Translations under genes and position numbers: made by a program | Part shown: one piece after another, positions 1 through 7,812 of the stretch | Numbering within the stretch: the stretch's first letter is position 1 | Layout: the number at the start of each line of letters is the position of its first letter | From: Actinomycetes bacterium | Lineage (GTDB): Bacteria > Actinomycetota > Acidimicrobiia > Acidimicrobiales > Acidimicrobiaceae | Length of the DNA: 14,126 nt | Reading direction: 5' to 3' | Assembly (NCBI GenBank): GCA_021792075.1 | Contig: JAJYVK010000010.1 | Span: 1-14,126 of the forward strand | The notes under the pieces: model-generated | Seen by the model: only the letters and a program-made list of their open reading frames with translations | The model's database searches: none | What the model was told of the DNA's origin: nothing

Positions 1-2249
1 CCAATCTCTGCAGCCCTATGTGGGCGAGAGATCGGTAACACCTCACCCCACAGACTGACCGTACCGCTGTCTGGTATGTAGAGGTTGGTTATTAGGTTGA
101 AAAGCGTGGACTTGCCGGCTCCATTTGGACCGATCAGCGCTCCTATGGTGTTTTCCTCGAGGTCGAAACTGACATCGCGGACAGCCATGACTCCACCGAA
201 ACTCTTCGAAAGTCCTGAGATGCTAAGCGCTACACGTTTGGACGGCTGTGCCTCTCCCGTGGCAGTAGCGCCATTCACGGAAGCTGCCGCAACGGGAGCC
301 GGGGGTGGTACCTGACCCGCGCCTGTCGAAATTGCCCGTTCAATTGCTGCAGGCACCGAGCTTGGCAATCTGGTGCTTAGTCCTAGACGGGCACTGATCC
401 AGTTGATAGCAACCATTGGTACTCCGATAATCCCGTCTGGCAGGTAGCGAAGGAACAGCACCAGCAGAAGGCCGTCCACGACTGGGCCAATATTTGCCAT
501 CTGTTGTGAGAGATTTGGCAGGAAGGTGATTATCGTGACACCGATCAGCGGCCCGAGCCTGCTCACGGTTCCACCTATCACCAGCATTGTGATCAGCTGG
601 AGCGAGACTGCGGAACCTACCATATCTGGAGAGAGGAAGTGGAAGAATCCACCGTAAAGTGATCCAGCTATAGATGCCATCGCAGCACTCACCACGAAGA
701 CTATGATCTTGGTCTTTCGGGTGTCTAGACCGATTGCTGAAATTCCGACATCGTCCTCGTTCATGGCCTTGAGCAGCCGTCCGCGATGGCTTTTGATGAG
801 TCTGGAGCTGAAATAGATGGCAATTGCGACCAGAACAAAGATGAGGTAGAAGAATTTCTTGTCGGTGTCGAACGCGTATCCAAAGACGGAGAAAGGCGGT
901 ATTCCGGAAATTCCAGACGGGCCGCCTGTGGAGCCCATGCCCGTAGCTATCGAGGGAACCAGGATTCCGAAAGCGAGAGTCACAACTGCGAGATACATGC
1001 CGCGAACTCTAGATCCAGCCAGCCCCAGGACAAAGGCACAGATCATTGACAGCACCAATCCCCCGACTAGTCCCCAGATGGGAGCCAGGTGATGATTGAC
1101 CGTCATCAGGGCCGAAACATAGCCGCCCACTGCCATGAATCCGGCTTGACCAAGACTGACCTGTCCGGAGACTCCAGTTAGGAGCTCGAGACCGACAATT
1201 GCGAGAGCAAAGATTCCTACCAGATCGATCGTGTGAAGTGTTCCTGACGAAGCAAACATCGGTGGAAGCCCGAAGAATAGACCAACTGCGAGGACCGCCC
1301 AACCGATCTTTGTCCAGTTCGGTGGTACCTTGAGTTTCAACTCCGGTCTACCGCTCCTCTTCTCTGCCGTATCGGCTCTGCGTCCCTTTCTCCTTGACAA
1401 AAGGCCTTCAGGCCTGACTATCAGGAGCAGAATCAGGATGCCGATCGTGATAGCGGGCCCAAAGACCGATGAGACGTATCCGGTGATCAGGGCGGTCAGA
1501 ATTCCGAGGACGAGTCCACCGGCTATTGCGCCGAAGACAGAGCCGAGTCCGCCGATGGTGACAGCTATGAGCCCATCGTTGGTGAAGCTAGACATCGTAG
1601 AGAAGTCGAGCGAGGTGGTTGGAGCCATCACGGCGCCAGCGATGACACCGAGTGCAGTGGCAAGCGCAAATGCAAGAATGACCACTCTGTCAACAGAGAT
1701 CCCCATCAATTTTGTCGCTGTGGGGTTTTCTGCAGAGGCGCGCAGGGACTGTCCGAACCGGGTTTTGAAAAGTAGCCAGTAGAGAAGGAGCACGGCTACT
1801 GCGGCAGTACCTATAATCCAGAAGTCCTGACTGACAATGTCGGCTCCGAAGATCGTGACCGGCTTGGCTCCAGAAAAGGCGTGCAGTGTGTACGGATTGC
1901 TTCCCCAAATTAGGTAAGCAATTCCCTGAAACGCTGTGAGCAGACCACCCATCATCATCAAAAGGCTGCTATGTGATACACGCTCCATCGCCGGCCGTAC
2001 TAGAGCCCATGCGAGCAGGCTCATAATTCCGACCAACATCACAAGTGCGACAAGAAATGCGACACTCAAAGAAAGATGGGCATGCTGGGATAGGCTGAAC
2101 ATGATCAGCGCACCAGCCGTTACAAATGCTCCTTGGGCCAGGTTCAAGACCCTTGTCACGCTAAAGACCAGGCTAAAGCCAGCTGCCAAAAGCGCATAAA
2201 TACATCCGGTTACAATTCCGCCAATAATGATATTGAGCGCTTCAGTCAC
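1..2249 (-). CDS. Fused LivH-LivM-LivG branched-chain amino acid-type ABC transporter, 3' part beyond the window
   Basis: One reading frame without a stop runs from GTG 2249 to the left edge (749 residues visible). It joins three usually separate ABC importer parts. Residues ~1-290 are a LivH-type permease, with the typical NLAQGAF motif at 36-42 and many hydrophobic helices. Residues ~310-625 are a LivM-type permease with SLGQAGFMAVGGY at 365-377. A linker rich in Ala and Pro (~635-670) leads into a LivG-type ATPase with a complete Walker A, GPNGAGKST, at ~707-715. Walker B and the signature motif lie outside the window. Fused Liv permease/ATPase polypeptides are known in actinobacteria. The family imports branched-chain amino acids, amides, urea or aromatic acids, and the substrate cannot be read here. 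The start GTG follows GGGGATGAAAGC, a usable Shine-Dalgarno; the nearby ATG at 2257 runs into a stop after two codons. The binding protein (LivK) and second ATPase (LivF) are not in view and may lie further left. Confidence 0.9.
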   Translation of the reverse strand, partial: MTEALNIIIGGIVTGCIYALLAAGFSLVFSVTRVLNLAQGAFVTAGALIMFSLSQHAHLSLSVAFLVALVMLVGIMSLLAWALVRPAMERVSHSSLLMMMGGLLTAFQGIAYLIWGSNPYTLHAFSGAKPVTIFGADIVSQDFWIIGTAAVAVLLLYWLLFKTRFGQSLRASAENPTATKLMGISVDRVVILAFALATALGVIAGAVMAPTTSLDFSTMSSFTNDGLIAVTIGGLGSVFGAIAGGLVLGILTALITGYVSSVFGPAITIGILILLLIVRPEGLLSRRKGRRADTAEKRSGRPELKLKVPPNWTKIGWAVLAVGLFFGLPPMFASSGTLHTIDLVGIFALAIVGLELLTGVSGQVSLGQAGFMAVGGYVSALMTVNHHLAPIWGLVGGLVLSMICAFVLGLAGSRVRGMYLAVVTLAFGILVPSIATGMGSTGGPSGISGIPPFSVFGYAFDTDKKFFYLIFVLVAIAIYFSSRLIKSHRGRLLKAMNEDDVGISAIGLDTRKTKIIVFVVSAAMASIAGSLYGGFFHFLSPDMVGSAVSLQLITMLVIGGTVSRLGPLIGVTIITFLPNLSQQMANIGPVVDGLLLVLFLRYLPDGIIGVPMVAINWISARLGLSTRLPSSVPAAIERAISTGAGQVPPPAPVAAASVNGATATGEAQPSKRVALSISGLSKSFGGVMAVRDVSFDLEENTIGALIGPNGAGKSTLFNLITNLYIPDSGTVSLWGEVLPISRPHRAAEI

Positions 2250-2837
2250 GCTTTCATCCCCAAATCACTCCATAACCCTCGGGTCACACCGCCGAGTCCG
2301 TTCACTGTGTGGCTGCCTGTAATGCCATTCCATTTGTCAACGCCGCTGTCCGGCGAACATTGCTTTTCGACCGAGTATTTGCTTCGAAAAATCATCGAGT
2401 GGAATTTGCCTTTCCGACCCGATCTTGCGTAGTCATCTCTTTCCTGCTCCAACTCAGGTCTCTGAACGATTGCCATTTCATTTATAGACCTTGACTCTAC
2501 TTGTACATGTCTGTCTGCTCTTTTGCCGGCCGTCTTCCCAACAGCCGAGAGACAGGCACTGCTGTGAAGGTAGGTTGACGAGCTAAAACGGATTTGTGAG
2601 TCTGGGTATGGAATAGAAAGAATGGATTCAGTCCCGAGCGGCACACCAATGCTAAGGTGACGTCTTTGCGCACGCCCCTTTTTGCTTCTCCGCTCATTTG
2701 ACGGCCCCAATTCTGAGTTAAAGCCCCCCAATGTATACTGTTTCCTTTTCCTTTGTCTCAGATGACCTCGAAGGTCGATCCCACAAATATCGACTCAGTG
2801 ATCTCAGCTGGACAGCATCGACACTTGCTCGTCGACA

Positions 2838-2866
2838 AGGCCGGTTCTTAGTTGCTGATCCGGCTT
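2838..2866 (+). repeat. Stem-loop of unknown role
   Basis: GCCGG at 2840-2844 pairs with CCGGC at 2860-2864. The stem extends outward as AAG/CTT if one G is bulged, and the loop is 15 nt. No clear T-run follows, so it is a weak terminator candidate. It stands about 50 bp before the 23S-like stretch. Confidence 0.3.
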
Positions 2867-2916
2867 CTAATCTCTCCTAACAAATCGACCAGGCAGCTCT
2901 TTTCGCAGAACTCCCG

Positions 2917-2956
2917 AGACGGGTTGAACGGATACTAATAGGTGAATATCTTGATC
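2917..2956 (+). other. Stretch resembling the 3' terminus of 23S rRNA (possible relic)
   Basis: The sequence around GGTTGAACGGATACTAATAGG (2922 onward), followed by a CTTGATC block, matches the usual layout of the last ~40 nt of bacterial 23S rRNA, where a GGTACTAATAGG-like block precedes a CTTGACC-like end. No further 23S sequence is seen upstream and no 5S gene downstream, so it is at most a small displaced fragment. The match is from memory of the consensus, not from an alignment, and chance similarity is possible. Confidence 0.3.
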
Positions 2957-3252
2957 GGTTAGCTGCTGACATTATTTAGATTCCGCTAATTTCCCTCAAT
3001 GAAATTACTTTTTTGCTAGCACCCTCTGTGGTCGTAATCGTCAAATATTACACCTTAAGTATCAGTAAGTTTTCATATTCTATCTTCAATGTCGGCGAGG
3101 TCGCAGCCGCACTTCGAGGATGTGTTGTACGTATCTGTGCCATGAAAATGCTTCTGCTGAAATCCCTTCAGAATTGCGTTCCGAAGATGCTATTTTGAAG
3201 GCGACGCGCGAATCGGCGGGAGAATGAACGCTCCCATGTAAAGCGCTCGCAG

Positions 3253-4467
3253 CTAGCCGACAGTTTCAAAGACGGCAGCTATTCCCTGGCCACCGCCGAT
3301 GCACATCGTTTCGAGTCCGTAGCGGCTATCTCGACGCTGCATCTCGTTCAACATCGTTGCAAGAATTCTGGCACCCGTAGCCCCGATGGGGTGTCCAAGG
3401 GAAATGCCGGATCCATTGACGTTCGTGCGTTCGAAATCCGCCTTGGTGAATTTCCATTCTGCAGTGACGGCCAGGACCTGGGATGCAAATGCCTCATTCA
3501 GCTCGATTAGGTCCATGTCTGAAAGTCTCAAGTCGACTCTTCCGAGCGCCTTCTCCGTCGCAGGTACCGGTCCAATTCCCATGGTTCTGGGGTCGACGCC
3601 GGCTACCGCCCAAGAGATGAGCTTTGCAAGCGGTGTGAGTCCGAGTTCGTGTGCCTTATCCATAGTTGTAACTATGCAGACTGCTGCGGCGTCATTTTGG
3701 CCGCTGGCATTTCCCGCTGTTACGGTGGCTTCGGGATCTACGCCAATCCTGATGGGGCGGAGCTTTGCAAGCTGCTCCAAGGTAGTGTCTGCTCGCGGAT
3801 GTTCATCGGTGTCGACGGTGACTGTTTCGCCACGAGATTTCTTCACCTCTATTGGCACGATCTCATTAGCGAACCAACCTTCTATTTGGGCCCGTACCGC
3901 TCGCTGGTGTGAGTTATAAGCAAGTTCATCTTGTGCTTCTCTCGAGATCTTGTACTCGCGTCGAAGATTCTCTGCGGTCTCAATCATTCCTCCGGGAACC
4001 TCGAAAAAGCGACCGCCAGACGTCACCCTGCCTCTAGCGAGACGGTCGTGCATCATGACTCCGTCCCCTTTGATTCCTGTGCGGAGCCCCAGGACATAAT
4101 GCTCCGCTTGAGACATGCTATCTGAGCCTCCAGCAAGAACCAGGTCCGCAGCGCCAGTCTGGACCTCCATGGCTGCAGTGATGATCGCCTGGAGTCCTGA
4201 TCCGCACCTTCGGTCGACCTGAAAGCCAGGGACCGAGATTCCTAGCCCAGCATTTAGAGAGGCGATGCGTCCGAGGGCGGGTGCCTCACCGTTTGGGTAG
4301 CCCTGTCCAAATATCACATCGTCGATGTCTGAGGCGGTTATCCCTGTACGCTCGACCAGGGCAGAGATGACGGCTGCTGACATGTCCTGGACGCTAACCG
4401 TGCTGAGCACACCACCGAATCGCCCTACAGGTGTCCTCAACGGTGAACAAATGACAGCATCTCTCAT
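3253..4467 (-). CDS. pcaF: Thiolase, probable 3-oxoadipyl-CoA thiolase
   Basis: The 404-residue protein is a full-length thiolase. It has the nucleophilic Cys88 in RRCGSG, NEAFA at 324-328, the active-site His359 in SLGHPIGATG, and the second catalytic Cys389 in CIGGGQG. Such enzymes split or form 3-ketoacyl-CoA; here the likely reaction is 3-oxoadipyl-CoA plus CoA to succinyl-CoA plus acetyl-CoA, the last step of the beta-ketoadipate pathway, in the cytoplasm. Sequence alone does not separate this from a general acetyl-CoA acetyltransferase. The assignment to PcaF rests on its place beside a complete pca operon that has no other thiolase. The ATG at 4467 is preceded by GAGGAATT, a good ribosome-binding site. 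The gene is divergent from pcaI, with 386 bp between them, so the two units may share control. TAG ends it at 3253. Confidence 0.85.
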   Translation of the reverse strand: MRDAVICSPLRTPVGRFGGVLSTVSVQDMSAAVISALVERTGITASDIDDVIFGQGYPNGEAPALGRIASLNAGLGISVPGFQVDRRCGSGLQAIITAAMEVQTGAADLVLAGGSDSMSQAEHYVLGLRTGIKGDGVMMHDRLARGRVTSGGRFFEVPGGMIETAENLRREYKISREAQDELAYNSHQRAVRAQIEGWFANEIVPIEVKKSRGETVTVDTDEHPRADTTLEQLAKLRPIRIGVDPEATVTAGNASGQNDAAAVCIVTTMDKAHELGLTPLAKLISWAVAGVDPRTMGIGPVPATEKALGRVDLRLSDMDLIELNEAFASQVLAVTAEWKFTKADFERTNVNGSGISLGHPIGATGARILATMLNEMQRRDSRYGLETMCIGGGQGIAAVFETVG

Positions 4468-4582
4468 AATTCCTCACAATCCGGTACATAAAAACCTGTC
4501 GTTCACAGAGATACCTTAATCCTACGGTGAAGCTACCGCCTTGGTGATATCTCTTCGAGCCTGCAGGTTAGAAATGTAGCGC

Positions 4583-4603
4583 TTTTGCCGGGCTTTGGCA
4601 AAA
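4583..4603. repeat. Perfect inverted repeat TTTTGCC-N7-GGCAAAA, possible operator
   Basis: TTTTGCC at 4583-4589 and GGCAAAA at 4597-4603 are exact reverse complements with a 7-nt spacer. It lies about 115 bp before the thiolase start and far upstream of pcaI, where an operator or activator site for the leftward gene could sit. No T-run follows on either strand outside the arms, so it does not look like a terminator. Confidence 0.4.
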
Positions 4604-4728
4604 CCACTAGGGAGCTGTAGGGCAGCGTTGCCTTTCCTCGGCCTTGTCAAATTGCTCGAGCTCTGCTTCGGTGGCTATCTTGGGCCGAACAGCCGGATTT
4701 AGAACTTATGATGTTTCTAAAAATCATC

Positions 4729-4757
4729 TTGCGTACGTTCATATAAAGAGATAAATA
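4729..4757 (+). promoter_or_regulatory. Candidate sigma-70-type promoter of the pca operon
   Basis: TTGCGT (4729-4734) and TAAATA (4752-4757) are 17 bp apart in a locally AT-rich stretch. Transcription would start near 4764, leaving a leader of about 90 nt that contains the palindrome at 4784-4801. Both boxes deviate from consensus, so this is only the best visible candidate. Confidence 0.35.
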
Positions 4758-4783
4758 ACATAGTCTGCCGCATTTCGCGCTCT

Positions 4784-4801
4784 TCAATCACGTCTGATTG
4801 A
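4784..4801. promoter_or_regulatory. Perfect palindrome TCAATCA-CGTC-TGATTGA, candidate operator
   Basis: Two exact 7-bp arms flank a 4-nt spacer, 18 bp in all. It lies just downstream of the candidate promoter and about 50 bp before the pcaI start. The size and symmetry fit a dimeric repressor of the MarR, GntR or TetR kind binding at the beginning of the transcript. Which protein binds is unknown. The hairpin it would form in RNA is too AT-rich to be a strong terminator. Confidence 0.45.
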
Positions 4802-4853
4802 TGGTTCCTGAAACGGGTTCGGAGTACGGCCACAATGGCGACGAGGTTCAAAT

Positions 4854-5666
4854 TTGGCTGCAATCATTCCGCTAAGTGAAGCTATAGAAAGTCTTTTAAA
4901 TAATGGCGACACCGTGGCGTTGGAAGGATTCACCCATCTCATTCCAATGTCTGCCGGTCATGAAATAATCAGACAGCACAAGTCGGACTTGACCGTAGTG
5001 CGCTTGACCCCTGACCTGATATCGGACCAGTTGATAGGCATGGGGTGTGTGTCCAAGTTGGTGTTTTCCTGGGGTGGAAATCCAGGAGTCGGATCTCTGC
5101 ATCGGTTCAGGGATGCGGTGGAGCATGGTTGGCCAAAACCCCTTGAGATAGATGAACACAGTCACGCAGGATTGACCAATCGATTTGTCGCCGGGGCATC
5201 AGGCCTTCCTTTTGCCGTCATGCGCGGCTACCGCGGAACCGGCTTGGATGGGGTGACTCCTACCGTGCTCCCCATCACCTGCCCGTTCACCGGAGAGGAG
5301 TTGCGGGCGGTAGCAGCAGTGAATCCGGATCTCTCCGTCATACATGCCCAACGGGCTGACAGAAAAGGAAACGTTCAGCTCTGGGGGATAGTTGGAATTC
5401 AAAAGGAAGCTGTACTGGCCGGGAGGCGTTCACTTGTGACAGTTGAGGAGATCGTAGACGAACTCGATCCACGCCCTGGGGAGGTCGTACTTCCTACCTG
5501 GTTGATAACCGCTGTAGCTCTCTCCCCGCGTGGGTCGCACCCCTCTTATGCCGCCGGCTACTACCAGCGGGACAACGACTTCTACATCGCCTGGGATGCT
5601 ATCAGCAGGGATAGGGAGACGTTTCTGGATTGGATGAGTGCGAACGTGCTCGATGGGACCTTCTAG
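4854..5666 (+). CDS. pcaI: 3-oxoadipate CoA-transferase, alpha subunit
   Basis: The 270-residue protein belongs to the class I CoA-transferase alpha family. It has the N-terminal VALEGFTH segment (~21-28) and a glycine-rich GGNPGVGSLHRF stretch (~74-85), features I recall from the actinobacterial PcaI type. With PcaJ it would move CoA from succinyl-CoA to 3-oxoadipate. The start is TTG 4854, preceded by GACGAGG about 8 nt upstream; a stop in this frame at 4809 and the absence of any in-frame ATG leave no better choice. An ATG at 4835 is in another frame and opens only a 14-codon ORF that overlaps the TTG. This is the first gene of the operon; pcaJ begins 48 bp after its stop. Confidence 0.88.
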   Translation: MAAIIPLSEAIESLLNNGDTVALEGFTHLIPMSAGHEIIRQHKSDLTVVRLTPDLISDQLIGMGCVSKLVFSWGGNPGVGSLHRFRDAVEHGWPKPLEIDEHSHAGLTNRFVAGASGLPFAVMRGYRGTGLDGVTPTVLPITCPFTGEELRAVAAVNPDLSVIHAQRADRKGNVQLWGIVGIQKEAVLAGRRSLVTVEEIVDELDPRPGEVVLPTWLITAVALSPRGSHPSYAAGYYQRDNDFYIAWDAISRDRETFLDWMSANVLDGTF

Positions 5667-5714
5667 GAATGCCGACATGGACCACATTGTGCTACATAGG
5701 CAAAAGGGGTGATA

Positions 5715-6491
5715 ATGGGTTCCACGGATTCGTTTACCAGTGACGAGATGATGTCCATTGCAGCCGCACGTCAGTTGTCGAACAACCAAGTCTGTTTCAT
5801 TGGGATCGGCCTTCCGTCGAAGGCAGCAAACTTGGCGCGAAGACTGCATGCTCCAGATCTTGTAATGATCTACGAAAGTGGCACTCTGGGTGCTAAGCCT
5901 TCTAGGCTTCCACTGTCAATCGGCGATGGCGATCTAGCGGAGACCGCTGACACCATAGTTTCAGTCCCAGAGATTTTCAACTACCTGTTGCAGCCAGGGC
6001 GGATCGACGTCGGTTTTCTCGGTGCGGCCCAGATTGACAGGCATGCGAATCTTAATTCAACCGTGATCGGGACTCATCGCAATCCCGTAGTACGACTTCC
6101 TGGTGCCGGAGGAGCTCCAGAGATTGCCGGAGCCTGCAAGAAGGTCATAGTCATGCTGCGTCAGTCGCCCAGAAGCTTTCTCAACGAGCTTCCGTTTGTA
6201 ACCTCGGTTGGATTCGGCTCGGGGCCTGGCGACCGCGAAAAGTACGGACTTAAAGGCGCGGGACCGGTTATGGTCATAACTGACCTTGGCATGTTGGAGC
6301 CGGATCCAAAGACCAAGGAACTGGTTTTCACCCATATACATCCCAACATAGAGATTGAAAAGGTAATAGAATCAACAGGCTGGAACTTGCGAATTGCAGA
6401 TCATTTAGAGGTCACAGAACCACCAACGGAAGAGGAATTGGAGGCCATCAGGTCGCTGGTTGCGGCCGGCGGATTACCTCTTGTGCGATGA
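5715..6491 (+). CDS. pcaJ: 3-oxoadipate CoA-transferase, beta subunit
   Basis: The 258-residue protein is the class I CoA-transferase beta subunit. The catalytic glutamate is visible as Glu54 in IYESGTLGAKP, which carries the covalent CoA thioester in this family; its presence argues for a true transferase and not a hydrolase relative that has lost it. Glycine-rich GIGLPSKAANLA (~30-41) follows the family pattern. It pairs with PcaI to activate 3-oxoadipate. The ATG at 5715 is chosen because AAAAGGGG lies 5 nt before it; a GTG at 5709 in the same frame would overlap that ribosome-binding site. The end is 16 bp before the pcaH start. Confidence 0.88.
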   Translation: MGSTDSFTSDEMMSIAAARQLSNNQVCFIGIGLPSKAANLARRLHAPDLVMIYESGTLGAKPSRLPLSIGDGDLAETADTIVSVPEIFNYLLQPGRIDVGFLGAAQIDRHANLNSTVIGTHRNPVVRLPGAGGAPEIAGACKKVIVMLRQSPRSFLNELPFVTSVGFGSGPGDREKYGLKGAGPVMVITDLGMLEPDPKTKELVFTHIHPNIEIEKVIESTGWNLRIADHLEVTEPPTEEELEAIRSLVAAGGLPLVR

Positions 6492-6507
6492 GATGAAAGG
6501 ATTGACC

Positions 6508-7212
6508 ATGGCAAGCGGAATAATTCTCGCAAAGCCGCAAAGTGAAGAGGACCCTCCTTATCACTATCCTGCTTACAAGAGCACGGCATTGCGAGGGCCC
6601 AATAGGGCGCCCCTCGTTATTAGGCCGGGCGAGACGGAACTTCACTCGCCTGTCTTTGGAGAGGGCAGGATCCGTTCCAATGACAACGATTTGACGGCAC
6701 AGCATGCTGGGGAGCCGATTGGTGAGAAGATCGTCGTCTCTGGAAGGCTAATGGATTCAAAGGGTCGCCCGATTCGCAACCAGCTTGTTGAGATCTGGCA
6801 GGCCAACTCCTGTGGGCGCTATGCCCACGCTCTTGATGATCATCCCGCACCGCTTGATCCGAACTTTACCGGTGGTGGGAGAACTCTAACCGATGGTGAA
6901 GGCAACTATCGCTTCACCACGATCAAACCTGCAGCATACCCGTGGGGAAACCATCCAAATGCTTGGCGGCCTGCGCACATCCACTTCTCCTTTTACGGGA
7001 CTGCGTTCACTCAGCGACTCATCACCCAGATGTATTTCCCAGGGGATCCCCTGATTGAGTCGGACCCTATAGCAAATTCAATTCGCGATAAGAAGGTTTT
7101 GAACCGGCTGGTGTCGTCTTTTGACTGGGATCTTACAATACCTGGCACTGCACTGGGATACCGCTGGGACATCATTCTGGGCGGCCCGAACCCTACTCCG
7201 GAGGCGCTATGA
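6508..7212 (+). CDS. pcaH: Protocatechuate 3,4-dioxygenase, beta subunit
   Basis: This intradiol ring-cleavage subunit (234 residues) binds the catalytic non-haem Fe(III). By position, the four iron ligands appear to be Tyr105 (GRYAH), Tyr144 (AAYPW), His157 and His159 (WRPAHIHFS), with the conserved Arg154 just before them. With PcaG it inserts O2 into protocatechuate to give 3-carboxy-cis,cis-muconate. The N-terminal region (to ~70) is the usual beta-subunit extension. ATG 6508 has AAAGG 7 nt upstream; the frame is open further upstream, inside pcaJ, but no better signal is seen there. The stop overlaps the pcaG start as ATGA, which suggests coupled translation and equal amounts of both subunits. 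Confidence 0.93.
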   Translation: MASGIILAKPQSEEDPPYHYPAYKSTALRGPNRAPLVIRPGETELHSPVFGEGRIRSNDNDLTAQHAGEPIGEKIVVSGRLMDSKGRPIRNQLVEIWQANSCGRYAHALDDHPAPLDPNFTGGGRTLTDGEGNYRFTTIKPAAYPWGNHPNAWRPAHIHFSFYGTAFTQRLITQMYFPGDPLIESDPIANSIRDKKVLNRLVSSFDWDLTIPGTALGYRWDIILGGPNPTPEAL

Positions 7213-7778
7213 GCACTTTAGACTTGGGGATCACTCCATCCCAGACGATTGGGCCTTTCTTTAGGTTCGGTACAGAGTGGATCGCAAATGAAGATCTTGT
7301 GGAGGAAGGCTCAATTGGAGCGATCATTTTAAAGGGCATGGTCTACGATGGAGCTGGTGAGCCTGTACCGGACGCAATGATCGAGATCTGGCAGGCGGAT
7401 AAGAACGGCAAGTTTCCCCCAAATACCGTAGAGTCGTGGATGGGGTTTGCCAGACGTCTCACAGACTCCAGTGGAACCTACACGGTAAGGACTATAAAGC
7501 CGGGGCAGGTTCCTGCGTCGTCGGGTGAGATGCAGGCTCCACATATCTTCATGGTCGTGTTTGCACGCGGGCTTTTGAAGCCGGTGTTCACCAGGGTCTA
7601 TTTTGGGGACGAGAGCCTATCGAACGCAAATGACCCCCTGCTGACCGCCATCGATGATGAATCAGCCCGATCAACCTTGCTTGCCGTTTTAGAAGGCGAT
7701 GGTTCCTATAGATTCGATGTTCGCCTTCAGGATTCGCCAAAGGGTCAGCAGACGCAATTCTTCTTATTCGACGAGTAG
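7209..7778 (+). CDS. pcaG: Protocatechuate 3,4-dioxygenase, alpha subunit
   Basis: The 189-residue protein is homologous to PcaH but lacks the iron-binding Tyr/His set, as expected for the alpha chain. It carries the typical TPSQTIGPFF near the start (9-18) and APHIFMVVFARGLL (110-123), which matches the alpha-subunit segment known to help form the substrate pocket. It has the usual length for the family. The ATG overlaps the pcaH stop by 4 bp. The end is 34 bp before the chosen pcaB start. Confidence 0.92.
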   Translation: MSTLDLGITPSQTIGPFFRFGTEWIANEDLVEEGSIGAIILKGMVYDGAGEPVPDAMIEIWQADKNGKFPPNTVESWMGFARRLTDSSGTYTVRTIKPGQVPASSGEMQAPHIFMVVFARGLLKPVFTRVYFGDESLSNANDPLLTAIDDESARSTLLAVLEGDGSYRFDVRLQDSPKGQQTQFFLFDE

Positions 7779-7812
7779 GCCTTACACAACTTTCGGGGGG
7801 CTGAAAATAAGC

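Larger units (their letters stand above)
2250..3252. other. About 1 kb without a convincing gene
   Basis: This spacer lies between the start of the Liv transporter gene and the end of the thiolase gene, both on the minus strand. No ORF in it resembles a known family. The longest (minus, 2246-2731, TTG start) is hydrophilic, rich in Ser and Arg, and unlike its neighbours. The segment ~2975-3080 is clearly AT-rich. Contents noted separately are a hairpin near 2838-2866 and a 23S rRNA 3'-end-like stretch near 2917-2956. A promoter for the transporter gene must lie in the left part, but I could not pick a convincing -35/-10 pair. Confidence 0.6.
4468..4853. promoter_or_regulatory. Divergent control region between the thiolase gene and pcaI
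   Basis: The 386 bp carry no gene. They must contain the promoters for the leftward thiolase gene and the rightward pca operon. Two perfect 7-bp inverted repeats (4583-4603 and 4784-4801) and one plausible rightward promoter (4729-4757) are listed separately. No regulator gene is next to it, so the controlling protein is encoded elsewhere. Confidence 0.6.

Noticed and set aside
2335..2340. TTGACA on the minus strand as -35 box of the transporter gene
   Set aside because: No -10-like hexamer is found 16-18 bp downstream; the region there is GC-rich.
3013..3198. 61-codon plus-strand ORF in the spacer
   Set aside because: It has no ribosome-binding site, low-complexity hydrophobic and cysteine-containing composition typical of chance ORFs in AT-rich DNA, and no family resemblance.
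3386..3919. 177-codon plus-strand ORF opposite the thiolase gene
   Set aside because: It is an antisense shadow; the minus strand encodes a complete thiolase with all catalytic residues.
4645..4650. TTGACA on the minus strand as -35 box of the thiolase gene
   Set aside because: The expected -10 position near 4622-4628 reads as GC-rich sequence without resemblance to TATAAT.
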